DNA of 5,199 bases from positions 1 to 5,199 of the forward strand of contig JAFUWP010000051.1 of assembly GCA_017483405.1 (NCBI GenBank), written 5' to 3'. A model generated the notes under the pieces. The model saw only the letters and a list, made by a program, of their open reading frames with translations, was not told where the DNA came from and did not search any database. Position numbers and translations under genes: made by a program. The stretch comes from Oscillospiraceae bacterium (GTDB taxonomy: Bacteria > Bacillota > Clostridia > Oscillospirales > Ruminococcaceae). This document shows, piece after piece, positions 1 to 5,199 of the stretch (position 1 is the first letter of the stretch; each line of letters begins with the position of its first letter).

Positions 1-899
1 ATGCCGCCGCCGACTCTGTTTTCACCGGATGCGATATTGTTCTGAACCGCGGCTTTTCCTTTGAGTGTGAGGGCGGCTGTATTGTTCAGGAGTACGCCGC
101 CGCCGTGAACGGCTACGTTACTGGAAACCGTTCCGCCGGAAATGACAAGCTCACCGGCCTGTGCGTAGAATCCGCCGCCATCCTGCGCGGTATTATCGGA
201 GACTTCGCCGCTGACGAGTTTGCAGACACCATCCGAAACGGCCACGCCGCCGCCGCACTGAGCCGCGGTATTATGAGAAACTGTACCTCCGCTCATACTG
301 AATGTACTGCCTTCTCCGGCCAGAAGAACACCGCCGCCGCTGACATCACTGTGATTTTCGACAATATTTCCGCCCCACATATTGACGGTCGCGCCGGCCT
401 CGATGTAGATGCCTCCTGCACCGTTGGAGCTGTTTCCGCCGGTAATTCTGCCGATACTGCCCAGTTCGACATTGGTATCCGTCAGATTTAGCGTACCGCC
501 TCCGGCAACGTGGATGACTTCACCATGTTCGACAGCGAATTCCAGATTCCGGTTGATATTATAACCATTCAGGTCGATGGTGATTTCATGGCCGGACGGC
601 ACGTTCAGAACACCGTCATAAACAAATCCCGTTCCTGAACCGAATCTCGTTCCGTAGGAAGATTCCCAGTCAGCATACAGGATAACCGTTGCCGATGCGC
701 CTGACATCGCTGTATTCCACATTGCCTCCGCACCGCCGGAACTCGGATTGTCATAATAATAAGAAGTCACATTGTTGACCGTGACCGATGCGACTGCACC
801 ATCCGGAACGAAGACAGCTCCGTCCGCCTGCACTGCCGGCACGGATGCCAGAAGCAGAACTCCGGATAGCATTGCTGTTAACATGCGCTGTAATTTCAT
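1..899 (-). CDS. Secreted beta-helix-like repetitive surface protein, N-terminal part (C-terminus off window)
   Basis: The reading frame is open from an ATG at 899-897 to the left edge: 299 complete codons, no stop seen. A good ribosome binding site (GGAGAG, 8 bases upstream) decides the start. Residues 1-25 form a signal peptide: K2 and R5, a hydrophobic core about 6-20, then Val-Gln-Ala before Asp26. Residues about 26-150 form a less repetitive N-terminal region, including a DLNGYNI-type segment at 109-115. From about 160 the chain becomes Gly/Ser/Thr/Asn-rich repeats of roughly 25-31 residues, each opening with GGG (188, 216, 241, 266, 297) and carrying an SGGTVS-N-T/A core (203-211, 254-262). 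Such periodicity is typical of right-handed parallel beta-helix surface proteins (pectate-lyase-like or polymorphic-membrane-protein-like). Function is unknown; adhesion or glycan binding is only an inference. Anchoring domains would lie beyond the window. It has no co-oriented neighbour here. Confidence 0.85.
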   Translation of the reverse strand, partial: MKLQRMLTAMLSGVLLLASVPAVQADGAVFVPDGAVASVTVNNVTSYYYDNPSSGGAEAMWNTAMSGASATVILYADWESSYGTRFGSGTGFVYDGVLNVPSGHEITIDLNGYNINRNLEFAVEHGEVIHVAGGGTLNLTDTNVELGSIGRITGGNSSNGAGGIYIEAGATVNMWGGNIVENHSDVSGGGVLLAGEGSTFSMSGGTVSHNTAAQCGGGVAVSDGVCKLVSGEVSDNTAQDGGGFYAQAGELVISGGTVSSNVAVHGGGVLLNNTAALTLKGKAAVQNNIASGENRVGGG

Positions 900-936
900 G
901 TAATATCTCTCCAATCAAATTAAACTGCTATTATCT

Positions 937-965
937 ATTATACCGCGAATCGGCAAAAATTACAA
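937..965 (-). promoter_or_regulatory. Sigma-A-type promoter of the repetitive surface protein
   Basis: On the minus strand a perfect -10 TATAAT (942-937) is preceded by a 17-base spacer and a -35 TTGTAA (965-960), which matches 4 of 6 consensus bases. The start of transcription would fall near 930, giving a leader of about 30 bases that contains the GGAGAG ribosome binding site. The position is right for the gene starting at 899. This is a consensus match by eye only. Confidence 0.65.
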
Positions 966-1014
966 TGACATAAAAAAACAGATTTATCCTGTTGATTTGC
1001 CTTATGTTTTTGTG

Positions 1015-1049
1015 CATTCTGCCAAATTTGGAATGAAAAGCTATCATTC
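1015..1049. promoter_or_regulatory. Candidate operator: palindrome and alternating half-sites upstream of the plus-strand promoter
   Basis: A perfect 10-bp palindrome CCAAATTTGG lies at 1022-1031. Overlapping it, the pentamer CATTC (1015-1019) is followed by its reverse complement GAATG (1031-1035) and again by CATTC (1045-1049), which abuts the -35 box at 1050. These give two inverted repeats sharing a central half-site. The arrangement would suit a dimeric regulator acting on the plus-strand promoter, for example the XRE protein encoded at 1857-2177, but no binding partner can be proved from sequence. Confidence 0.35.
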
Positions 1050-1078
1050 TTGACAAATTCTGTAATTTGCGCTATACT
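1050..1078 (+). promoter_or_regulatory. Near-consensus sigma-A promoter for the rhomboid-like/XRE unit
   Basis: A perfect -35 TTGACA (1050-1055) is separated by exactly 17 bases from a -10 TATACT (1073-1078, 5 of 6 matches). Transcription would start near 1085, giving a leader of about 35 bases before the ATG at 1120. A strong core promoter next to palindromic elements suggests control by repression, but that is an inference. It is back to back with the promoter at 937-965. Confidence 0.75.
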
Positions 1079-1119
1079 TAATAATATATATCTTTCAGGA
1101 AACGGAGCTGATACATTTC

Positions 1120-1830
1120 ATGAATCAGATTTTAACCAAGCTGGAACGCAAATATTCCCGATTTGCGATTCCGAATCTCATGACAATTCTGGTGTTCGGG
1201 ATGGCACTGGTCTTTCTGCTGGATACGTTCACATCCGCGAATCCGGATTATGAATACACCCTGAGTTCCCTGCTGTACTTCGACTGGGAGCTGATTAAAA
1301 AAGGCCAAATCTGGAGAATCATCACATTTTTATTCATGCCGGAAGGCGAGTCGCCGTTGTTCATCATCTTTGAACTGTATTTCTACTGGCTGATTGGCAA
1401 GTCACTCGAAACGCACTGGGGAAGTTTCCGGTTCAATGTATTTTACTTCATCGGGGCGATAGGCTCGGCGATAAGCGGAATCTTTACCGGCTATGCCACG
1501 AATGAATATTTAAATCTCTCGATGTTTCTGGCCTTTGCGACACTGTTCCCGAATTTTGAAGTATTATTGTTTTTCTTCATCCCCGTCAAGATGAAATTTC
1601 TCGGATGGCTTTCCGGCGCAGGACTGATTCTGATGCTGATTTTCTATCCGTGGATATACAAAATCGCGATTCTTGTCTCGATGCTGAATTTTATCCTGTT
1701 CTTCGGAAAAGATTTTTATCAGAGAATCAGATTATTTTTCAGAAGGCTCAAATTCCGGAAACAGAACAAATCCGGCTGGAAAAATAACCACTGGTGGGAA
1801 GATGACAACAATAATCCATGGAAAAAATAA
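1120..1830 (+). CDS. Rhomboid-like polytopic membrane protein, probably a non-proteolytic (pseudo-rhomboid) form
   Basis: This 236-residue integral membrane protein starts at an ATG preceded by GGAG at 1104-1107 (12-base spacing, rather long) and AGGA at 1097-1100. Hydrophobic segments lie about 18-36, 66-93 (possibly two), 106-124, 131-154, 158-176 and 178-195. Rhomboid-like signatures are the QIWRIITF segment (63-70), which matches the WR motif of the L1 region, and WGSFRF (100-105). The expected Ser site reads N132-L-S134-M instead of GxSG. The last membrane segment has no histidine; the only His residues are H99 and H224, both outside it. The Ser-His dyad therefore seems absent and peptidase activity unlikely. 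FAFATLFP-like residues (about 138-144) and IPVK (154-157) resemble a clostridial rhomboid-like group I recall. The tail from about 199 is strongly basic, then Trp/Asn/Asp-rich (219-236). The XRE gene follows after 26 bases. The cellular role is unknown. Confidence 0.75.
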   Translation: MNQILTKLERKYSRFAIPNLMTILVFGMALVFLLDTFTSANPDYEYTLSSLLYFDWELIKKGQIWRIITFLFMPEGESPLFIIFELYFYWLIGKSLETHWGSFRFNVFYFIGAIGSAISGIFTGYATNEYLNLSMFLAFATLFPNFEVLLFFFIPVKMKFLGWLSGAGLILMLIFYPWIYKIAILVSMLNFILFFGKDFYQRIRLFFRRLKFRKQNKSGWKNNHWWEDDNNNPWKK

Positions 1831-1856
1831 CATCAGCCGGAAAGTGAGTGCGTTTT

Positions 1857-2177
1857 ATGTTTTTTGAACAGTTTGCCCTGTTATGCAAGCAGGAAAATAC
1901 TACCCCTACCGAGTTTGTAAAAGAAATTCTTCATCTGAGTTCTTCCAAAGTCACGGCATGGAAGAACGGTTCTATTCCGAAATATGAGATTCTCAATCAG
2001 ATTGCCGGACATTTTCATGTCACTGTCGGCGCGCTGTTTGACGGAAATATTCTGCAAAGTTCGGATTTCACTCAAGAAGAAATACAAATGATTTCTGATT
2101 TCCGGAGTCTCAATCAGGAGGGAAAAGACTATGTTCGGCAACAGATGACCATTGCCGGAATTGTCTATCAGAAATAA
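1857..2177 (+). CDS. Small XRE-family helix-turn-helix transcriptional regulator
   Basis: The protein has 106 residues from the ATG at 1857. I prefer this start to the in-frame GTG at 1848, because purine-rich GGAAAGTGAG at 1839-1848 gives workable spacing only for the ATG, and because MFFEQFxxLC is the usual beginning of this family. Residues about 1-62 form a Cro/C1-type DNA-binding domain, with the turn around 22-30 and the recognition helix in SSSKVTAWKNG (28-38). This is followed by the typical IPKYEILNQIAGHFHVTVGALF segment (about 40-61). Residues 72-100 (EEIQMISDFRSLNQEGKDYV) look helical and are probably for dimerisation. It likely binds DNA in the cytoplasm. It is co-transcribed with the rhomboid-like gene, 26 bases upstream, so autoregulation of the promoter at 1050 is plausible but not shown. 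No toxin partner is apparent. Confidence 0.85.
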   Translation: MFFEQFALLCKQENTTPTEFVKEILHLSSSKVTAWKNGSIPKYEILNQIAGHFHVTVGALFDGNILQSSDFTQEEIQMISDFRSLNQEGKDYVRQQMTIAGIVYQK

Positions 2178-2181
2178 CATC

Positions 2182-2218
2182 AGCCTGCTTTCTGCCAACC
2201 GCAGAGAGCAGGCTTTTT
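2182..2218 (+). terminator. Intrinsic terminator of the rhomboid-like/XRE unit
   Basis: Arms at 2182-2195 and 2201-2214 pair over 14 base pairs with a single G-U wobble around a 5-base loop (CAACC), followed by a T-run (2214-2218). It begins 4 bases after the XRE stop codon. The structure is clearly oriented for plus-strand transcripts. Read from the other side there is no U-run, so it is at best a weak terminator for the convergent amidase gene, whose stop lies 11 bases away at 2229. Confidence 0.9.
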
Positions 2219-2228
2219 GCATCCGGAT

Positions 2229-2969
2229 TCAGCCTATCACGATGTAATCAGAAAGCACATAGCCGGTGAGATTCTTCCATGTGACGACATACCAGTTATT
2301 GGCCGTGCCGTAGACCGTTACCGCCTCGCCGTTCGGAATGGAGGCTATCCGTGCGCCGTTGATGCTCGGATAACTCCGCAGATTCAGGCCTGAACCATCC
2401 GTCACGACAACGCCCTTCACCACCTGCGTGGGAGTCAGGAACGGAATCCCGAAATAATCACAGAGCGATTCCGTAATATTAGAAGCAATACTGTTCAGAT
2501 TGCCCCGAATCCAGTCGGCATCTTCCTGATTATCGTGATACCCTAATTCGCAGAGCACCGCGACAGCATTTGTCCGGTTGACTTCTCCGAGATTTACAGT
2601 CGGACGGGCTGTCACCTTCGAGGGCAGAGGATAGATGCTTTTCAGGTTATTGGCGATAGTAATCGCAAGCTTTTCGCTCGCCATACTGTAGGGAGAATAA
2701 TAAATATCAATCCCCCGAAGCTGTCCGCTCATGCTTTCCGGCGAGGCATTGGAATGCAATGCTACATGCGCATCATAATAAGCCGAATTCGACTGGGCTA
2801 TTGCCGATGCTACCGGCAAATCCGGATTGTTCCGTGTAAAGGCGATTCCGCTTGCCCGAAGATAGGGAATCATTTCATCAGCAAGCAGATTCATATATTG
2901 TTCTTCCGTACCGCCCCCGATATAGGGGTTAAATTCCTGCGTGGAAGGACTTAAAAAAATCTTTGGCAT
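2229..2969 (-). CDS. N-acetylmuramoyl-L-alanine amidase (Amidase_3 type) with C-terminal SH3 domain
   Basis: This 246-residue enzyme is predicted to cleave the amide bond between N-acetylmuramic acid and L-alanine in peptidoglycan. Residues about 3-175 form the Amidase_3 fold: E22/E23 in the GGGTEE segment and H72 in ALHSNA match zinc ligands, and E141 in CELGYHDN matches the catalytic glutamate. The usual first ligand of the DPGHGG motif aligns with T10 of LSPSTQE, so the canonical first His is missing. I recall the same SPSxQE variant in clostridial relatives, so it may be a subfamily trait. Residues about 185-246 form a bacterial SH3 domain (GLNLRSYPS start, WYVVTW, GYVLSDYI end), which usually binds cell wall. 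There is no signal peptide, so export would need lysis or another route. AAAGGAGAG (2983-2975) is an excellent ribosome binding site. It is last in the minus-strand operon and its start lies in a hairpin. Confidence 0.85.
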   Translation of the reverse strand: MPKIFLSPSTQEFNPYIGGGTEEQYMNLLADEMIPYLRASGIAFTRNNPDLPVASAIAQSNSAYYDAHVALHSNASPESMSGQLRGIDIYYSPYSMASEKLAITIANNLKSIYPLPSKVTARPTVNLGEVNRTNAVAVLCELGYHDNQEDADWIRGNLNSIASNITESLCDYFGIPFLTPTQVVKGVVVTDGSGLNLRSYPSINGARIASIPNGEAVTVYGTANNWYVVTWKNLTGYVLSDYIVIG

Positions 2970-3017
2970 GAATACTCTCCTTTCAGGATGATAGTATATT
3001 CTATGCCAAAGATTCTT
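2955..3017 (-). promoter_or_regulatory. Hairpin covering the amidase start codon and ribosome binding site (attenuator/terminator-like)
   Basis: In the minus-strand transcript, 3014-3003 pairs perfectly with 2969-2958 (12 bp), extended outward by one G-U and two A-U pairs. After one unpaired A (3002), 3001-2997 pairs with 2970-2974 (5 bp). The total is about 20 bp around a 22-base loop (2996-2975). The right arm begins with the amidase AUG; the loop holds AAAGGAGAG, which can also form a small UCCU/AGGA stem. The right arm ends in a U-run reaching 2953. The left arm starts 8 bases after the serine-hydrolase stop, so the element has the shape of an intrinsic terminator for that gene as well as a translation-blocking structure for the amidase. 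The pairing is seen directly; the regulatory role is inferred. Confidence 0.6.
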
Positions 3018-3020
3018 AAA
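2993..3020 (-). promoter_or_regulatory. Possible internal promoter for the amidase
   Basis: On the minus strand a -10-like TATACT (2998-2993) has a poor -35 TTTAAG (3020-3015, 3 of 6 matches) at 16 bases. A transcript starting near 2986 would lack the left arm of the hairpin and so expose the amidase start codon and ribosome binding site. AT-rich intergenic DNA gives such matches by chance, so this is tentative. Confidence 0.3.
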
Positions 3021-3024
3021 TTGT

Positions 3025-4191
3025 TCAGATTTTGCCGTAGACGATGTTTCTCATCAGTTTTGCAGTGGGTGTCGTTCCGGCGCAGGAAGTCTGCACCCAG
3101 AAGAAGATAACCAGATGTTCCTTCGGGTCAGCGCAGAAGTAAGTTCCTGTCCAGCCATCCCAGCCGAATTCGCCCAGATTGGCGATAGTTCCGGCAGTAG
3201 CCTTATCGGTCAGGACGCGCACCAGACAGCCGTAATCATATCCGCGGAGAGAATCCCAGTCTTGGTCTTTGCGGAAACTTTCTCCGCCGATTTGCGGAGT
3301 GATGATATAATTCAGTGCCTTTTCGCTGATGATTCTTGTGCCGTCCTTCGCGATTCCGCCGTTGGCGAGCGCGTTCGCGAACTTGGCATAATCCGGAATC
3401 GTGGAGCAGAGTCCGCATCCGCCGGAGATGAATGCCGGCAGAGTCTTGAAATCATTCATGCCTAAATAGCATCCGGTATCCTGCACGAGCTTGTCATTTT
3501 CGCGCATGTAGGCCATCGTGAAGCGGTTCTGTTTTTCCTGCGGAACATAGAAATCCGTATCGGTCATACCCAGCGGATTGAAGATATTCTTAAATAAATA
3601 TTCTCTGTAATCCATACCGGAAACTGCCTGCACCACTCCGCCGAGAATATCGGCAGATGTGCCGTAATCCCAGTGTGTACTGGGGTCGAATTCGAGTGGG
3701 ATTTCTGCCATCCGCCGGCAGTACTCATCGAGACGGACGGGATTGTCTGATTCTCTGCGCCGAGCCATCTCGATATAGAATTTATCTACATCTTTCTGCG
3801 TCTGATTCATACAGTTTGCGTAGGGCATACCGGAAGTCATATTCAGCAGATTCTGAATTCGCATTTCGGTTTTTGCCGGACGGGCTTTGCCTGTTTCGGC
3901 ATCATAGACTTTCATATCGGCGAATTCCGGCAGATACCAGCTGACGGGGAAATCCGGATGAAGTTTCCCTTGTTCGGCTAACTGCATGACGGCGACTGCC
4001 GTCACGGGCTTGGTCATGGAATAAATCCGGAAAATGGAATCTTTCTGCATGTTCTGATTTTCTTCCTGATTGGCCATGCCAAACGAATTTTCATAAATAC
4101 ATTCATAATTCTGATAGACAGCCGCATTCGCACCGACAAAATCGCCGTTCTGCAAACAGCCTTCTATCATGCTGTCGAGTAATTTTTTCAT
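3025..4191 (-). CDS. Beta-lactamase-fold serine hydrolase (class C / esterase-like, PF00144 type)
   Basis: The protein has 388 residues, a usual length for this family of penicillin-recognising enzymes, D-aminopeptidases and EstB-like esterases. The nucleophile motif SxxK is S58-M-T-K61 within FRIYSMTKPVTA. The second motif is Y176-G-T-S in WDYGTSADILG. The SGGCGLCST segment (256-264) and the late GWDGWTGTYF (343-352) replace a classical KTG. This points to an esterase or peptidase-like hydrolase rather than a resistance beta-lactamase; the substrate cannot be told. No signal peptide or membrane segment is visible at the N-terminus, which suggests a cytosolic enzyme. AGGAGG (4202-4197), 5 bases from the ATG, supports the start. 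It lies 24 bases after the addA stop and is probably co-transcribed with it. A hairpin begins 8 bases after its own stop. Confidence 0.88.
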   Translation of the reverse strand: MKKLLDSMIEGCLQNGDFVGANAAVYQNYECIYENSFGMANQEENQNMQKDSIFRIYSMTKPVTAVAVMQLAEQGKLHPDFPVSWYLPEFADMKVYDAETGKARPAKTEMRIQNLLNMTSGMPYANCMNQTQKDVDKFYIEMARRRESDNPVRLDEYCRRMAEIPLEFDPSTHWDYGTSADILGGVVQAVSGMDYREYLFKNIFNPLGMTDTDFYVPQEKQNRFTMAYMRENDKLVQDTGCYLGMNDFKTLPAFISGGCGLCSTIPDYAKFANALANGGIAKDGTRIISEKALNYIITPQIGGESFRKDQDWDSLRGYDYGCLVRVLTDKATAGTIANLGEFGWDGWTGTYFCADPKEHLVIFFWVQTSCAGTTPTAKLMRNIVYGKI

Positions 4192-4215
4192 GCAATCCTC
4201 CTGATATAATTTTAT

Positions 4216-5199
4216 TTAAATTTCATAATCCAGTGCAGAGGTATCTATCTCTATGGCTTCATCCAGCGAGAAAGCATAAAGATATGTCTGCTTGACGGGC
4301 TGATTCAGCACCAGTTCCATAGCTTTCTGATACAGTCCGAGCTGATGGGCATATTTTTCGGAAAGTTCATCGGCATGGGAGGCGCGGTCTGTTTTGTAAT
4401 CGACAAGCACCCAGCCATCCGGCTCATGAAAGAGCAAATCCACTGTACCAATCATGATGCCGTCCGTCCCCCGATAGCTTTGCAGAAGCGGAGAAGTCTC
4501 CGGAAGATGCAGTTTTCCAATCTGGACAAAAAGCTGTTTTTCCTTCATGACAGCATCGGATACTGCAATTCTGCGATACAAATCACTGTTGAAAAATGCC
4601 CTGATTCGTTCCGTCCGGATGGATTCGGCCTCGATAGGTTCGAGAATATCGGCTTTCTGCATCCGTTCGAGTTCGGCTTCGGGGTCTTCGGATGCCTTTT
4701 TGAAATCCATAAACTGCATGATTTTATGAATGGCCGTACCTCTTGCCGCACCGCGCAGACGGCGGATTCTGCCTTCTTCATCTTCGAGCATGAAATCAGG
4801 CAAATCGGCCTGTTCGGCGAAATCGCTCTCCTGATGCGACAAAGAAGTCACGCTCCGTTTCGCCGGAAGTTCGGTCAGACGGGCATCATACTGATAAGAT
4901 AATTGTTTCTGCATCCGCTGAACGGACTGCCAGTCCGGTTCGGCCGGAATGACGGCATCCTGAACGGCATCTTCATCGGGGACATCCGGCGCAGGCCTCC
5001 AGACCTGATATTCTGCCTGTCCGGATGCGATGCTTGTGCCTTCATCCATCGCCTTTTTGAGATAATCCGATTCCTCACCGGAAAACAGATATGCAAGAAT
5101 CCAGTCCTGCATACTGCCCGATTCCACTGCGAAAGCCGTTACGACATCCGGACAGCTTTCCAGAAATCCGCTCATATTGCAGATATGAGTTTTCGGACG
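4216..5199 (-). CDS. addA: ATP-dependent helicase/nuclease subunit A, C-terminal part (N-terminus off window)
   Basis: The frame is open at the right edge; 327 residues are visible. AddA pairs with AddB to resect double-strand DNA breaks for RecA-dependent repair, the RecBCD equivalent of Bacillota. The fragment holds the RecB-like PD-(D/E)XK nuclease domain. Counting from the internal Met at 5175, H150 (GTAIHKIMQF), D246 (IGTVDLLF), D259-Y-K261 (VLVDYKTDR) and Q278-x3-Y282 (QLGLY) match the conserved nuclease residues, so the nuclease appears intact. Upstream residues RPKTHI (5199-5182) look like the end of helicase domain 2, with a DWILAYL segment after it; hence the Met at 5175 is internal, not the start. 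Residues about 60-130 form a charged, less conserved linker. The domain ends with the usual LYAFSLDEAIEI strand. The helicase motifs and probably addB lie to the right of the window. Confidence 0.9.
   Translation of the reverse strand, partial: RPKTHICNMSGFLESCPDVVTAFAVESGSMQDWILAYLFSGEESDYLKKAMDEGTSIASGQAEYQVWRPAPDVPDEDAVQDAVIPAEPDWQSVQRMQKQLSYQYDARLTELPAKRSVTSLSHQESDFAEQADLPDFMLEDEEGRIRRLRGAARGTAIHKIMQFMDFKKASEDPEAELERMQKADILEPIEAESIRTERIRAFFNSDLYRRIAVSDAVMKEKQLFVQIGKLHLPETSPLLQSYRGTDGIMIGTVDLLFHEPDGWVLVDYKTDRASHADELSEKYAHQLGLYQKAMELVLNQPVKQTYLYAFSLDEAIEIDTSALDYEI

Noticed and set aside
105..491. Plus-strand open frame of 128 codons.
   Set aside because: It is antisense to the repetitive surface protein. 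The repeats of GCC/GGC keep several frames open. It has no ribosome binding site or recognisable domain.
1..600. GCCGCC-rich spaced repeats considered as a CRISPR array.
   Set aside because: The spacing and units are irregular and translate to a continuous glycine-rich repeat protein on the minus strand; there are no identical direct repeats with unique spacers.
977..993. Short inverted repeat AACAG/CTGTT with a 7-base spacer, next to a T-run on the minus strand, resembling a terminator.
   Set aside because: The stem is only 5 bp and mostly A-T/G-C mixed. No minus-strand transcript is expected to enter from the right, since the plus-strand gene starts there.
1848..1850. GTG as the start of the XRE regulator.
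   Set aside because: The purine-rich stretch lies too close to it. The ATG at 1857 has proper spacing and gives the family's usual N-terminus.
4345..4902. Plus-strand open frame of 185 codons.
   Set aside because: It lies entirely antisense to the addA nuclease domain, whose conserved residues are intact, and shows no ribosome binding site of its own.
5173..5175. ATG at 5175 as the true start of a short nuclease gene.
   Set aside because: The frame continues without a stop to the window edge with AddA-like residues, and no ribosome binding site precedes this ATG.
2219..5199. Frequent ATCCGG/TCCGGA words considered as a dispersed repeat or uptake sequence.
   Set aside because: They occur within codons at irregular spacing and fit codon preference for Pro, Asp, Gly and Arg; no longer conserved flank is visible.

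Overview
The window looks like a chromosomal segment of a low-to-medium GC Gram-positive gut-type bacterium, most plausibly a Ruminococcus-like member of the Bacillota (Oscillospiraceae/Clostridia). The reasons are the strong AGGAGG-type ribosome binding sites, the AddA-type recombination nuclease, and the styles of the rhomboid-like, XRE, serine-hydrolase and signal-less amidase-SH3 proteins, which I recognise from memory as typical of that group. No database search was possible, so taxonomy is an inference.

Layout. (1) Bases 1-899, minus strand: the N-terminal 299 codons of a secreted, glycine-rich, repetitive beta-helix-type surface protein. It runs off the left edge and has its own sigma-A-type promoter. 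(2) Bases 900-1119: a divergent intergenic region with back-to-back promoters, a 10-bp palindrome and CATTC/GAATG half-sites next to the plus-strand promoter. (3) Bases 1120-2177, plus strand: a two-gene unit encoding a rhomboid-like membrane protein that lacks the catalytic histidine, followed by a small XRE-family regulator. It ends in a strong intrinsic terminator (2182-2218). (4) Bases 2229-5199, minus strand: an apparent operon read right to left, with the C-terminal part of the AddA helicase-nuclease, a cytosolic-looking beta-lactamase-fold serine hydrolase, and an Amidase_3 cell-wall amidase with a C-terminal SH3 domain. The plus and minus transcription units converge on the terminator near 2200.

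Most interesting point: between the serine hydrolase and the amidase, the minus-strand transcript can form a long hairpin (about 2955-3017). Its right arm contains the amidase AUG and first codons, its loop contains the ribosome binding site, and it is followed by a U-run. A -10-like TATACT lies inside it. This resembles a device that terminates read-through transcripts or silences their translation, while allowing a shorter transcript to express the amidase. The rest looks like ordinary chromosomal content: a repair nuclease and cell-wall or surface genes. I see no CRISPR array, tRNA, rRNA, insertion sequence or phage structural gene.
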